DNA of 64,000 nucleotides, from NCBI RefSeq assembly GCF_023091745.1, contig NW_026291498.1, forward strand, positions 248,001 through 312,000. Direction: 5' to 3'. The translations under genes were made by a program, and so were the position numbers. The stretch comes from Budorcas taxicolor. Lineage: Eukaryota; Chordata; Mammalia; Artiodactyla; Bovidae. The notes below the pieces were generated by a model, which saw nothing but the letters and a program-made list of their open reading frames with translations, was not told the DNA's origin and did no database searches. Positions 35,301 through 48,854 of this stretch are shown one piece after another. Every line of letters begins with the position of its first letter. Position 1 is the first letter of the stretch.

Positions 35301-36207
35301 ATGACCCTTTCGAAGTTCCAGAGGGGAGGTGTGATCAGCCTCGAGACGCCTCAGCGGAAATGTGCCTCATCTCGCCTGGATGGGAGAACCTCCTGGATTT
35401 TCTCGAGTTGCGGCAGGTCTTCTCGAGTTACGACGGGGACCTCAGGGACCCGCTCTGGTGGCCTCAGGAAAGGCCAGTCCCCATGCGAGTTGCTAGGGGA
35501 CCTCTCGGGATTCCTCTCCCATCCATGCCGGGGCCTCAGTCCTTGTGTGGAGTCGGGGACGGAACATGAGGATTCCTCTCCAGTGTTGCCATGGATCTTG
35601 GGGTGCTTCTGAGTCTCCCAGGGGAGTCAGGCCTCGTCTCGAGTGGGGGCATGCACGTGCGCTTTCCTCCCGAGCTGCAGCACTAGTGTCACGCTTCCTG
35701 TCACGTGGATCAAGGGATCTGTGGCTTTCCCTCGAGGATGTCCCTCGAGGCTTTCCCACGAGGCTTTCCCACAGGGCTTTGCCACGTGCCACCTTGGTGT
35801 GAGTCGATCCTCGGCGTGAAAGACGAGCCGGTGTAGGGAAAAGAGGTTCCTCTGGTATGGACTGAGAAATCTGGGGTACTGTTGGAATGGTGGCACGACC
35901 CTGGAGTTCCTCTCGCCGTTCCTGTTGAGAGGGCCTCCTCTTGAGATGCGACGGGAATGCCGGGAACTCTTTCCCGACGAAGCAGGGAAAGGATCCCTCA
36001 TCTCGAGCTACGAGGAGGAAACGGGGCTCCTCTGGATGTGGTCGGGACCCTCGTGTTTCCTCTCGAGTGGAGACGGGTATGTCGGGGAACTTCTTGATTT
36101 GCACCAAGGGTGTGAAGGACCCTTTCGAAGTTCCAGAGGGGAGATGTGATTAGCCTCGAGACGCCTCAGCGGAAATGGGCCTCATCTCGCCTGGAGGGGA
36201 GAACCTC
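32387..36207 (+). repeat. Inter-block region homologous to 13632-16637 with one extra monomer
   Basis: 32387-33762 matches 13632-15007 and 34909-36207 matches 15339-16637. Between them lies an extra monomer (start 34310) whose closest relative is at 11482 (aaaaaaggttcg upstream, ctcgatctacg). The order suggests that the older HOR copy to the left lost this monomer or that it was gained here. Confidence 0.75.
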
Positions 36208-38803
36208 CTGGATTTTCTCGAGTTGCGGCAGGTCTTCTCGAGTTACGGCCGGGATCTCAGGGACCCGCTCTGGTGGCCTCAGGAAAGGCCACTCCCCATG
36301 CGAGTTGCTAGGGGACCTCTCGGGATTCCTCTGCCGTCCATGCCGGGGCCTCAGTCCTTGTGTGGAGTCGGGGCCGGAACCTGAGGATTCCTCTCCAGTG
36401 TTGCCATGGATCTTGGGGTGCTTCTGAGTCTCCCCAGGGGAGTCAGGCCTCGTCTCGAGTGGGGGCATGCACGTGCGCTTTCCTCCCGAGCTGCAGCAGT
36501 AGTGTCACGCTTCCTGTCACGTGGATCAAGGGATCTGTGGCTTTCCCTCGAAGCTGTCCCTCTAAGCTTTCCCACGTGGCTTTCCCACAGGGCTGTGCCA
36601 CGTGCCACCTTGGTGTGAGTCGATCCTCGGCGTGAAAGACGAGCCGGTGTAGGGAAAAGAGGTTCCTCTGCAATGGACTGAGACATCTGGGGGACTCGTG
36701 GAATGGTGGCACGACCCTGGAGTTCCTCTCGCCGTTCCTGTTGAGAGGGCCTCCTCTTGAGATGCGACGGGAACGCCGGGAACTCTTTCCCGACGAAGCA
36801 GGGAAAGGATCCCGCATTTCGAGCTACGAGTCGGAAACGGGGCTCCTCTGGATGTGGGCGGGACCCTCGTGATTCCTCTCGTGTGGAGACGGGTATGTCG
36901 GGGAACTTCTTGATTTGCACCAAGGGTGTGAAGGTCCCTTTCGAAGTTCCAGAGGGGAGGTGTGATCAGCCTCGAGACGCCTCAGCGGAAAGGGGCCTCA
37001 TCTCGCCTGGAGGGGAGAACCTCCTGGATTTTCTCGAGTTGCGGCAGGTCTTCTCGAGTTACGACGGGGACCTCAGGGACCCGCTCTGGTGGCCTCAGGA
37101 AAGGCCTTTCCCCATGCGAGTTGCTAGGGGACCACTCGGGATTCCTCTCCCGACCAAGCCGGGGACTCAGTCCTTGTGTGGAGTCGGGGCCGGAACCTGA
37201 GGATTCCTCTCCAGTGTTGCCATGGATCTTGGGGTGCTTCTGAGTCTCCCGATGGGAGTCAGGCCTCGTCTCGAGTGGGGGCATGCACGTGCGCTATCCT
37301 CCCGAGCTGCAGCAGTAGTGTCACGCTTCCTGTCACGTGGATCAAGGGATCTGTGGCTTTCCCACGAGGCTGTCCCTCGAGGCTTTCCCACGAGGCTTTC
37401 CCACAGGGCTGTGCCACGTGCCACCTTGGTGTGAGTCGATCCTCGGCGTGAAAGACGAGCCGGTGAAGGGAAAAGAGTTTCCTCTGGAATGGACTGAGAC
37501 ATCTGGGGGAGTCTTGGAACGGTGGCACAACCCTGGAGTTCCTCTCGCCGTTCCTGTTGAGAGGGCCTCCTCTTGAGATGCGACGGGAACGCCGGGAACC
37601 CTTTCCCGATGAAGCAGGGAAAGGATCCCTCATCTCGAGCTACGAGGCGAAAACGGGGCTCCTCTGGAGGTGGGCAGGACCCTCGTGATTCCTCTCGAGT
37701 GGAGACGGGTATGTCGGGGAACTTCTTGATTTGCACCAAGGGTGTGAAGGTCACTTTAGAAGTTCCAGAGGTGAGGTGTGATCAGCCTCGAGACGCCTCA
37801 GCGGAAAGGGTCCTCATCTCGCCTGGAGGGGAGAACCTCCTGGATTTTCTCGAGTTGCGGCCGGTCTTCTCGAGTTACAACGGGGACCTCAGGTACCCGC
37901 TCTGGTGGCCTCAGGAAAGGCCAGTCCCCATGCGAGTTGCTAGGGGCCATCTCGGGATTCCTCTCCCGTCCATGCCGGTGCCTAAGACCTTGTGTGGATT
38001 CGGGGCCTGAACCTGAGGATTCCTCTCCAGTGTTGCCACAGATCTTGGGGTGCTTCTGAGTCTCCCCAGGGGAGTCAGGCCTCGTCTCGAGTGGGGGCAT
38101 GCACGTGCGCTTTCCTCCCGAGCTGCAGCAGTAGTGTCACGCTTCCTGTCACGTGGATCAAGGGATCTGTGGATTTCCCTCGAGGCTGTCCCACGAGGCT
38201 TTCCCACGAGGCTTTCCCACAGGGTTGTGCCACGTGCCACCTTGGTGTGAGTCGATCCTCGGCGTGAAAGACGAGCCGGTGAAGGGGAAAGAGGTTCCTC
38301 TGGAATGGACTGAGACATCTGGGGGACTCTTGGAATGGTGGCACGACCCTGGAGTTCCTCTCGCCGTTCCTGTTGAGAGGGCCTCCTCTTGAGATGCGAC
38401 GGGAACGCCGGGAACTCTTTCCCGACGAAGCAGGGAAAGGATCCCTCATCTCGAGCTACGAGGCAGAAACGGGGCTCCTCTGGATGTGGGCGCGACCCTC
38501 GTGTTTCCTCTCGAGTGGAGACCGGTATGTCGGGGAACTTCCTGATTTGCACCAAGGGTGCGAAGGACCCTTTCGAAGTTCCAGAGGGGAGGTGTGATCA
38601 GCCTCGAGACGCCTCAGCGGAAATGGGCCTCATCTCGCCTGGAGGGGAGAACCTCCTGGATTTTCTCGAGTTGCGGCAGGTCTTCTCGAGTTATGACGGG
38701 GACCACAGGGACCCGCTCTTGTGGCCTCAGGAAAGGCCAGTCCCCATGCCAGTTGCTAGGGGCCCTCTCGGGATTCCACTCCCGTCCATGACGGGGACTA
38801 AGA
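36208..38803 (+). repeat. Inter-block mosaic related to 27363-29025
   Basis: From about 36330 to 37649 the sequence follows 27363-28682 at an offset of 8,967 bp (11 monomers), sharing ccctctaagc, cccgcatttcgag and tctcccgatggg. At about 37650 it switches (gcgaaaacgg, ctggaggtgg) to another type, and from about 38270 it resembles the monomer starting 28606. At 38804 it joins the second large block. Confidence 0.65.
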
Positions 38804-39278
38804 CCTTGTGTGGAGTCGGGGCCGGAACCTGAGGATTCCTCTCCAATGTTGCCATGGATCTTGGGGTGCTTCTGAGTCTCCCCAGGGTACTCAGGCCTCG
38901 TCTTGACTGGGGGCATGCACGTGCGCATTGCTCCCGAGCTGCAGCAGTAGTGTCACGCTTCCTGTTCACGTGGATCAAGGGATCTGTGGCTATCCCTCGA
39001 GGCTGTCCCTCGAGGCTTTCCCACGAGGGTTTCCCACAGGGCTGTGCCACTTGCCACCTTGGTGTGAGTCGATCCTCTGTGTGAAAGACGAGCCGGTGAA
39101 GGGAAAAGAGGTTCCTCTGGAATGGACTGAGACATCAGGGGGACTCTTGGAATGGTGGCACGACCCTGGAGTTCCTCTCGCCGTTCCTGTTGAGAGGGCC
39201 TCCTCTTGAGATGCGACGGGAACTCCGGGAACTCTTTCCTAACGAGGCAGGGAAAGGATCCCTCATCTCGAGCTACGA

Positions 39279-39290
39279 GTTGGAAACGGG
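39279..39290 (+). other. Partial CENP-B-box-like motif
   Basis: The same core, in the monomer starting 39206, the large-block partner of the site at 21340. Confidence 0.4.
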
Positions 39291-39998
39291 GCGCCTCTGG
39301 ATGTGGGCGGGACCCTCGTGATTCCTCTCGAGTGGAGACGGGTATTTCGGGGAACTTCTTGATTTGCACCAAGGGTGTGAAGGACCCTTTCGAAGTTCCA
39401 GAGGTGAGGTGTGATCAGCCTCGAGACGCCTCAGCGGAAATGGGCCTCATCTCGCCTGGAGGGGAGAACCTCCTGGATTTTCTCGAGTTGCGGCAGGTCT
39501 TCTCGAATCACGACGGGGACCTCAGGGACCCGCTCTGGTTGCCTCAGGAAAGGCCAGTCCCCAAGCGAGTTGCTAGGGGCCATCTCGGGATTCCTCTCCC
39601 GTCCATGCCGGGGCCTAAGACCTTGTGTGGATTCGGGGCCTGAACCTGAGGATTCCTCTCCAGTGTTGCCACAGATCTTGGGGTGCTTCTGAGTCTCCCC
39701 AGGGGAGTCAGGCCTCGTCTCGAGTGGGGGCATGCACGTGCGCTTTCCTCCCGAGCTGCAGCAGTACTGTCACGCTTCCTGTCACGTGGATCAAGGGATC
39801 TATGGCTTTCCCTCGAGGCTTTCCCACAAGGCTTTCCCACGAGGCTTTCCCACAGGGTTGTGCCACGTGCCACCTTGGTGTGAGTGGATCCTCAACGTGA
39901 AAGACGTGCCGGTGACAGGAATAGATATTCCTCTGGAATGGACTAAGACATCTGGGGGACTCTTGGAATGGTGGCACGACCCTGGAGTTCCTCTCGCT

Positions 39999-41514
39999 GT
40001 TCCTGTTGAGAGGGCCTCCTCTTGAGATGCGACGGGAAGGCCGGGAACTCTTTCCCGAGCAAGCAGGGAAAGGATCCCTCATCTCGAGCTACGAGGCGGA
40101 AACGGGGCGCCTCTGGATGTGGGAGGAACCCACGTGTTTCCGCTCGAGTGGAGACGGGTATGTCGGGGAACTTCTTGATTTGCACCAAGGGTGTGAAGGA
40201 CCCTTTCGAAATTCCAGAGGTGAGGTGTGATCAGCCTCGAGACGCCTCAGCGGAAATGGGCCTCATCTCGCCTGAGGGGAGAACCTCCTAGATTTTCTCG
40301 AGTTGCGGCAGGTCTTCTCGAGTTACGACGGGGACCTCAGGGACCCGCTCTGGTGGCCTCAGGAAAGGCCAGTCCCCATGCGAGTTTTGGGGGCCCTCTC
40401 GGGATTCCTCTCCAGTCCATGCCGGGGCCTAAGACCTTGTGTGGAGTCGGGGCCAGAACCTGAGGATTCCTCTCCAGTGTTGCCACGGATCTTGGGGTGC
40501 TTCTGAGTCTCCCCAGGGGAGTCAGGCCTTGTCTCGTGTGGGGGCATGCACGTGCGCTTTCCTCCCGAGCTGCAGCAATAGTGTCACGTTTCCTGTCACG
40601 TTGATCAAGGGATCTGTGGCTTTCCCTCGAGGCTTTCTCTCGAGGCTTTCCCACGAGGCTATCCCACAGGGTTGTGCCACGTGCCACCTTGGTGTGAGTC
40701 GATCCTCGGCGTGAAAGACGAGCCGGTGAAGGAAATAGAAGTTCCTCTGGAATGGACTGAGACATCAGGGGGACTCTTGGTATGGTGGCACGACCCTGGA
40801 GTTCCTCTCGCCATTCATGTTGAGAAGGCCTCCTCTTGAGATGCGACGGGAACGCCTGGAACTCCTTCTCGACGAGGCAGGGAAAGGATCCCTCATCTCG
40901 AGCTACGAGGCGGAAACGGTGCTCCTCTGGATGTGGGCGGGACCCTCGTGTTTCCTCTCGAGTGAAGACGGGTATGTCGGGGAACTTCTTGATTTGCACC
41001 AAGGGTGTGAAGGACCCTTTCGAAGTTCCAGAGGTGAGGTGTGATCAGCCTCGAGACGCCTCAGCGGAAATGGGCCTCTTTTCGCCTGGAGGGGAGATCC
41101 TCGTAGATTTTCTCTAGTTGGGGCATGTCTTCTCGAGTTACGACGGGGACCTCAGGGAGCCGCTCGGGTGGCCTCAGGAAAGGCCAGTCCCCATGGGTGT
41201 TCCTAGGGGCCCTCTCGGGATTCCTCTCTCGTCCATGCCGAGACCTAAAACCTTGTGTGGAGTCGGGGCCGGAACCTGAGGATTCCTCTCCAGTGTTGCC
41301 ATGGATCTTGGGGTGCTTCTGAGTCTCCCCAGGGTACTCAGGCCTCGTTTCGTGTGGGGTATGCACGTGCGATTTCCTCGGGAGCTGCAGCAGTAGTGTC
41401 ACGCTCCCTGTCACGTGGATCAAGGGGTCTGTGGCTTTCCCTCGAGGCTGTCCCTCGAGTCTTTCCCACGAGGTTTTCCCACAGGGCTGTGCCACTTGCC
41501 ACCTTGGTGTGAGT
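39999..41514 (+). repeat. 1.5-kb two-monomer cassette, occurrence 4
   Basis: This is the counterpart of occurrence 2 in the second large block, with the same following monomer. Confidence 0.8.
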
Positions 41515-41723
41515 CAATACTCGGCGTGAAAGACGAGCAGGTGAAGGGAATAGAGATTCCTCTGGAATGGACTGAAGCATCTGGGGGACTTTTGGAATGA
41601 TTGCACGACACTGGAGTTCCTCTCGCCGTTCCTGTTGAGAGGGCCTCCTCTTGAGATGCGACGGGAACTCCGGGAACTCTTTCCTAACGAGGCAGGGAAA
41701 GGATCCCTCATCTCGAGCTACGA

Positions 41724-41735
41724 GTTGGAAACGGG
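41724..41735 (+). other. Partial CENP-B-box-like motif
   Basis: The same core, in the monomer starting 41651, the partner of the site at 23785. Confidence 0.4.
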
Positions 41736-44700
41736 GCGCCTCTGGATGTGGGCGGGACCCTCGTGATTCCTCTCGAGTGGAGACGGGTATGTCGGGGAAC
41801 TTCTTGATTTGGACCAAGGGTGTGAAGGACACTTTCGAAGTTCCAGAGGTGAGGTGTTATCAGCCTCGAGACGCCTCAGCGGAAATGGGCCTCATCTCGC
41901 CTGGAGGGGAGAACCTCCTGGATTTTCTCGAGTAGCGGCAGATCGTCTCGAGTTTCGACGGGGACCTAAGGGAGCCGCTCTGCTGGCCTGAGGAAAGGCC
42001 AGTCCACATGCGAGTTGCTAGGGGCCCTCTCAGGATTCCTCTCCTGTCCATGCCGGGGCTTAAGACTTTGTGTGGGGTCCGGGCCGGAACCTGAGGATTC
42101 CTCTCCAGTGTTGCCATTGATCTTGGGGTGCTTCTGAGTCTCCCCAGGGGAGTCAGGCCTCGTCTCGAGTAGGGGCATGCACCTGTGCTTTCCTCCCGAG
42201 CTGCAGCAGTAGTGTCATTCTTCCTGTCACGTGGATCAAGGGATCTGTGGCTTTCCCTCGAGGCTGTCCCTCGAGGCTTTCCCACGAGGCTTTCCCACAG
42301 GGCTGTGCCACATGACACCTTGGTGTGAGTCGATCCTCGGCGTGAAAGACGAGCCGGTGAAGGGAATAGTGATTCCTCTGGAATGGACTGAGACATCTGG
42401 GGGACTCTTGGAATGGTGGCACGACCCTGGAATTCTTCTCGCCGTTCCTGTTGAGAGGGCCTCCTCTTGAGATGCGACGGGAACGCTGGGAACTCTTTCC
42501 CGACGAAGCAGGGAAAGGATCCCTCATCTCGAGCTACGAGGCGGAAACGGGGCTCCTGTGGATGTGGGCGCGACCCTCGTGTTTCGTCTCGAGTGGAGAC
42601 CGGTATGTCGGGGAACTTCCTGATTTGCACCAAGGGTGTGAAGACCCTTTCGAAGTTCCAGAGGTGAGGTGTGATCATCCTCGAGACGCCTCAGCAGAAA
42701 GGGGCCCCATCTCGACTGGAGGGGAGAACCTCCTGGATTTTCACGAGTTGCGGCAGGTCTTCTCGAGTTACGACGGGGACCTCTGGGACCCGCTCTGGTG
42801 GCCTCAGGAAAGGCCAGTCCCCATGCGAGTTCCTAGGGGACCTCTCGGGATTCCTCTCCCATCCATGCCGGGGCCTCAGTCCTTGTGTGGAGTCGGGGAC
42901 GGAACCTGAGGATTCCTCTCCAGTGTTGCCATGGATCTTGGGGTGCTTCTGAGTCTCCCAGGGGAGTCAGGCCTCGTCTCGAGTGGGGGCATGCACGTGC
43001 GCTTTCCTCCCGAGCTGCAGCACTAGTGTCACGCTTCCTGTCACGTGGATCAAGGGATCTGTGGCTTTCCCTCGAGGATGTCCCTCGAGGCTTTCCCACG
43101 AGTCTTTCCCACAGGGCTGTGCCACGTGCCACCTTGGTGTGAGTCGATCCTCGGCGTGAAAGACGAGCCGGTGTAGGGAAAAGAGGTTCCTCTGGTATGG
43201 ACTGAGAAATCTGGGGGACTGTTGGAATGGTGGCACGACCCTGGAGTTCCTCTCGCCGTTCCTGTTGAGAGGGCCTCCTCTTGAGATGCGACGGGAACGC
43301 CGGGAACTCTTTCCCGACGAAGCAGGGAAAGGATCCCTCATCTCGAGCTACGAGGCGGAAACGGGGCTCCTGTGGATGTGGGGGGGACCCCCGTGATTCG
43401 TCTCGAGTGGAGACGGGTATGTCGGGGAACTTCTTGATTTGCACCAAGGGTGTGAAGGACCCTATCGAAGTTCCAGAGGGGAGGTGTGATCAGCCTCGAG
43501 ACGCCTCAGCGGAAAGGGGCCTCATCTCGCCTGGAGGGGAGAACCTCCTGGATTTTCTCGAGTTGCGGCAGGTCTTCTCGAGTTACGACGGGGACCTCAG
43601 GGACCCGCTCTTGTGGCCTCAGGAAAGGCCAGTCCCCATGCGAGTTGCTAGGGGACCTGTCGGGATTCCTCTCCCGTCCATGCCGGGGCCTCAGTCCTTG
43701 TGTGGAGTCGGGGCCGGAACCTGAGGATTCCTCTCCAGTGTTGCCATGGATCTTGGGGTGCTTCTGAGTCTCCCCAGGGGAGTCAGGCCTCGTCTCGAGT
43801 GGGGGCATGCACGTGCGCTTTCCTCCCGAGCTGCAGCAGTAGTGTCACACTTCCTGTCACGTGGATCAAGGGATCTGTGGCTTTCCCTCGAGGATGTCCC
43901 TCGAGGCTTTCCCACGAGGCTTTCCCACAGGGCTGTGCCACATGCCACCATGGTGTGAGTCGTACCTCGGCGTCAAAGACGAGCCGGTGAAGGGAAAAGA
44001 GGTTCCTCTGGTATGGACTGAGACATCTGGGGGACTCTTGGAATGGTGGCACGACCCTGGAGTTCCTCTCGCCGGTCCTGTTGAGAGGGCCTCCTCTTGA
44101 GATGCGACGGGAATGCTGGGAACTCTTTCCCGACGAAGCAGGGAAAGGGTCCCTCATCTCGAGCTACGAGGCGGAAACGGGGCTCCTCTGGATGTGGTCG
44201 GGACCCTCGTGTTTCCTCTCGAGTGGAGACGGGTATGTCGGGGAACTTCTTGATTTGCAGCAAGGGTGTGAAGGACCCTTTCGAAGTTCCAGAGGGGAGG
44301 TGTGATTAGACTCGAGACGCCTCAGCGGAAAGGGGCCTCATCTCGCCTGGACGGGAGAACCTCCTGGATTTTCTCGAGTTGCGGCAGGTCTTCTCGAGTT
44401 ACGACGGGGACCTCAGGGACCCGCTCCTGTGGCCTCAGGAAAGGCCAGTCCCCATGCGAGTTGCTAGGGGACCTGTCGGGATTCCTCTCCCGTCCATGCC
44501 GGGGCCTCAGTCCTTGTGTGGAGTCGGGGCCGGAACCTGAGGATTCCTCTCCAGTGTTGCCATGGATCTTGGGGTGCTTCTGAGTCTCCCCAGGGGAGTC
44601 AGGCCTCGTCTCGAGTGGGGGCATGCACGTGCGCTTTCCTCCCGAGCTGCAGCAGTAGTGTCACGCTTCCTGTCACGTGGAACAAGGGATCTGTGGCTTT

Positions 44701-47338
44701 CCCTCGAGGATGTCCCTCGAGGCTTTCCCACGAGGCTTTCCCACAGGGCTGTGCCACGTGCCACCATGGTGTGAGTCGTACCTCGGCGTCAAAGACGAGC
44801 CGGTGTAGGGAAAAGAGTTTCCTCTGGTATGGACTGAGACATCTGGGGGACTCTTGGAATGGTGGCACGACTCTGGAGTTCCTCTCGCCGTTCCTGTTGA
44901 GAGGGCCTCCTCTTGAGATGCGACGGGAACGCCGGGAACTCTTTCCCGACGAAGCAGGGAAAGGGTCCCTCATCTCGAGCTACGACGCGGAAACGGGGCT
45001 CCTCTGGATGTGGTCGGGACCCTCGTGTTTCCTCTCGAGTGGAGACGGGTATGTCGGGGAACTTCTTGATTTGCAACAAAGGTGTGAAGGACCCTTTCGA
45101 AGTTCCAGAGGGGAGGTGTGATTAGACTCGAGTCGCCTCAGCGGAAATGGGCCTCATCTCGCCTGGAGGGGAGAACCTCCTGGATATTCTCGAGTTGCGG
45201 CAGGTCTTCTCGAGTTACGACGGGGACCTCAGGGACCCGCTCTGTTGGCCTCAGGAAAGGCCAGTCCCCATGCGAGTTGCTAGGGGACCTCTCGGGATTC
45301 CTCTCCCGTCCATGCCGGGGCCTCAGTCCTTGTGTGGAGTCGGGGCCGGAACCTGAGGATTCCTCTCCAGTGTTTCCATGGATCTTGGGGTGCTTCTGAG
45401 TCTCCCCAGGGGAGTCAGGCCTCGTCTCGAGTGGGGGCATGCACGTGCGCTTTCCTCCCGAGCTGCAGCAGTAGTGTCACGCTTCCTGTCACGTGGATCA
45501 AGGGATCTGTGGCTTTCCCTCGAAGCTGTCCCTCTAAGCATTCCCACGTGGCTTTCCCACAGGGCTGTGCCACGTGCCACCTTAGTGTGAGTCGATCCTC
45601 GGCGTGAAAGACGAGCCGGTGAAGGGAAAAGAGGTTCCTCTGGAATGGACTGAGACATCTGGGGGACTCGTGGAATGGTGGCACGACCCTGGAGTTCCTC
45701 TCGCCGTTCCTGTTGAGAGGGCCTCCTCTTGAGATGCGACGGGAACGCCGGGAACTCTTCCCCGACGAAGCAGGGAAAGGATCCCGCATTTCGAGCTACG
45801 AGTCGGAAACGGGGCTCCTCTGGATGTGGGCGGGACCCTCGTGTTTCCTCTCGTGTGGAGACGGGTATGTCGGGGAACTTCTTGATTTGCACCAAGGGTG
45901 TGAAGGTCCCTTTCGAAGTTCCAGAGGGGAGGTGTGATCAGCCTCGAGACGCCTCAGCGGAAAGGGGCCTCATCTCGCCTGGAGGGGAGAACCTCCTGGA
46001 TTTTCTCGAGTTGCGGCAGGTCTTCTCGAGTTACGACGGGGACCTCAGGGACCCGCTCTGGTGGCCTCAGGAAAGGCCTTTCCCCATGCGAGTTGCTAGG
46101 GGACCACTCGGGATTCCTCTCCCGACCATGCCGGGGCCTCAGTCCTTGTGTGGAGTCGGGGCCGGAACCTGAGGATTCCTCTCCAGTGTTGCCATGGATC
46201 TTGGGGTGCTTCTGAGTCTCCCGATGGGAGTCAGGCCTCGTCTCGAGTGGGGGCATGCACGTGCGCTATCCTCCCGAGCTGCAGCAGTAGTGTCACGCTT
46301 CCTGTCACGTGGATCAAGGGATCTGTGGCTTTCCCACGAGGCTCTCCCTCGAGGCTTTCCCACGAGGCTTTCCCACAGGGCTGTGCCACGTGCCACCTTG
46401 GTGTGAGTCGATCCTCGGCGTGAAAGACGAGCCGGTGAAGGGAAAAGAGGTTCCTCTGGAATGGACTGAGACATCTGGGGGAGTCTTGGAACGGTGGCAC
46501 AACCCTGGAGTTCCTCTCGCCGTTCCTGTTGAGAGGGCCTCCTCTTGAGATGCGACGGGAACGCCGGGAACCCTTTCCCGATGAAGCAGGGAAAGGATCC
46601 CTCATCTCGAGCTACGAGGCGGAAACGGGGCTCCTCTGGATGTGGGCGCGACCCTCGTGTTTCCTCTCGAGTGGAGACCGGTATGTCGGGGAACTTCCTG
46701 ATTTGCACCAAGGGTGCGAAGGACCCTTTCGAAGTTCCAGAGGGGAGGTGTGATCAGCCTCGGGACGCCTCAGCGGAAATGGGCCTCATCTCGCCTGGAG
46801 GGGAGAACCTCCTGGATTTTCTCGAGTTGCAGCAGGTCTTCTCGAGTTATGACGGGGACCACAGGGACCCGCTCTTGTGGCCTCAGGAAAGGCCAGTCCC
46901 CATGCCAGTTGCTAGGGGCCCTCTCGGGATTCCACTCCCGTCCATGCCGGGGACTAAGACCTTGTGTGGAGTCGGGGCCGGAACCTGAGGATTCCTCTCC
47001 AATGTTGCCATGGATCTTGGGGTGCTTCTGAGTCTCCCCAGGGTACTCAGGCCTCGTCTTGACTGGGGGCATGCACGTGCGCATTGCTCCCGAGCTGCAG
47101 CAGTAGTGTCACGCTTCCTGTTCACGTGGATCAAGGGATCTGTGGCTATCCCTCGAGGCTGTCCCTCGAGGCTTTCCCACGAGGGTTCCCCACAGGGCTG
47201 TGCCACTTGCCACCTTGGTGTGAGTCGATCCTCTGTGTGAAAGACGAGCCGGTGAAGGGAAAAGAGGTTCCTCTGGAATGGACTGAGCCATCAGGGGGAC
47301 TCTTGGAATGGTGGCACGACCCTGGAGTTCCTCTCGCC

Positions 47339-48854
47339 GTTGCTGTTGAGAGGGCCTCCTCTTGAGATGTGACCGGAAGGCCGGGAACTCTTTCCCGAGC
47401 AAGCAGGGAAAGGATCCCTCATCTCGAGCTACGAGGCGGAAACGGGGCGCCTCTGGATGTGGGAGGAACCCTCGTGTTTCCGCTCGAGTGGAGACGGGTA
47501 TGTCGGGGAACTTATTGATTTGCACCAAGGGTGTGAAGGACCCTTTCGAAATTCCAGAGGTGAGGTGTGATCAGCCTCGAGACGCCTCAGCGGAAATGGG
47601 CCTCATCTCGCCTGAGGGGAGAACCTCCTAGATTTTCTCGAGTTGCGGCAGGTCTTCTCGAGTTACGACGGGGACCTCAGGGACCCGCTCTGGTGGCCTC
47701 AGGAAAGGCCAGTCCCCATGCGAGTTTTGGGGGCCCTCTCGGGATTCCTCTCCCGTCCATGCCGGGGCCTAAGACCTTGTGTGGAGTCGGGGCCGGAACC
47801 TGAGGATTCCTCTCCAGTGTTGCCACGGATCTTGGGGTGCTTCTGAGTCTCCCCAGGGGAGTCAGGCCTTGTCTCGTGTGGGGGCATGCACGTGCGCTTT
47901 CCTCCCGAGCTGCAGCAATAGTGTCACGTTTCCTGTCACGTTGATCAAGGGATCTGTGGCTTTCCCTCGAGGCTTTCTCTCGAGGCTTTCCCACGAGGCT
48001 ATCCCACAGGGTTGTGCCACGTGCCACCTTGGTGTGAGTCGATCCTCGGCGTGAAAGACGAGCCGGTGAAGGAAATAGAAGTTCCTCTGGAATGGACTGA
48101 GACATCAGGGGGACTCTTGGTATGGTGGCACGACCCTGGAGTTCCTCTCGCCATTCATGTTGAGAAGGCCTCCTCTTGAGATGCGACGGGAACGCCTGGA
48201 ACTCCTTCTCGACGAGGCAGGGAAAGGATCCCTCATCTCGAGCTACGAGGCGGAAACGGTGCTCCTCTGGATGTGGGCGGGACCCTCGTGTTTCCTCTCG
48301 AGTGAAGACGGGTATGTCGGGGAACTTCTTGATTTGCACCAAGGGTGTGAAGGACCCTTTCGAAGTTCCAGAGGTGAGGTGTGATCAGCCTCGAGACGCC
48401 TCAGCGGAAATGGGCCTCTTTTCGCCTGGAGGGGAGATCCTCGTAGATTTTCTCTAGTTGGGGCATGTCTTCTCGAGTTACGACGGGGACCTCAGGGAGC
48501 CGCTCGGGTGGCCTCAGGAAAGGCCAGTCCCCATGGGTGTTCCTAGGGGCCCTCTCAGGATTCCTCTCCCGTCCATGCCGAGACCTAAAACCTTGTGTGG
48601 AGTCGGGGCCGGAACCTGAGGATTCCTCTCCAGTGTTGCCATGGATCTTGGGGTGCTTCTGAGTCTCCCCAGGGTATTCAGGCCTCGTTTCGTGTGGGGT
48701 ATGCACGTGCGATTTCCTCGGGAGCTGCAGCAGTAGTGTCACGCTCCCTGTCACGTGGATCAAGGGGTCTGTGGCTTTCCCTCGAGGCTGTCCCTCGAGT
48801 CTTTCCCACGAGGCTTTCCCACAGGGCTGTGCCACTTGCCACCTTGGTGTGAGT
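47339..48854 (+). repeat. 1.5-kb two-monomer cassette, occurrence 5
   Basis: This is the counterpart of occurrence 3 in the second large block. Its first monomer has a private change, gatgtgaccggaagg for gatgcgacgggaagg, near 47365. Confidence 0.8.

Noticed and set aside
44516..45121. A 201-codon plus-strand frame that stands out in length
   Set aside because: It is the fusion of two shadow frames where a stop was removed by a substitution (gcgtcaaag for gcgtgaaag) plus the usual open stretch. The paralogous monomers have the stop.
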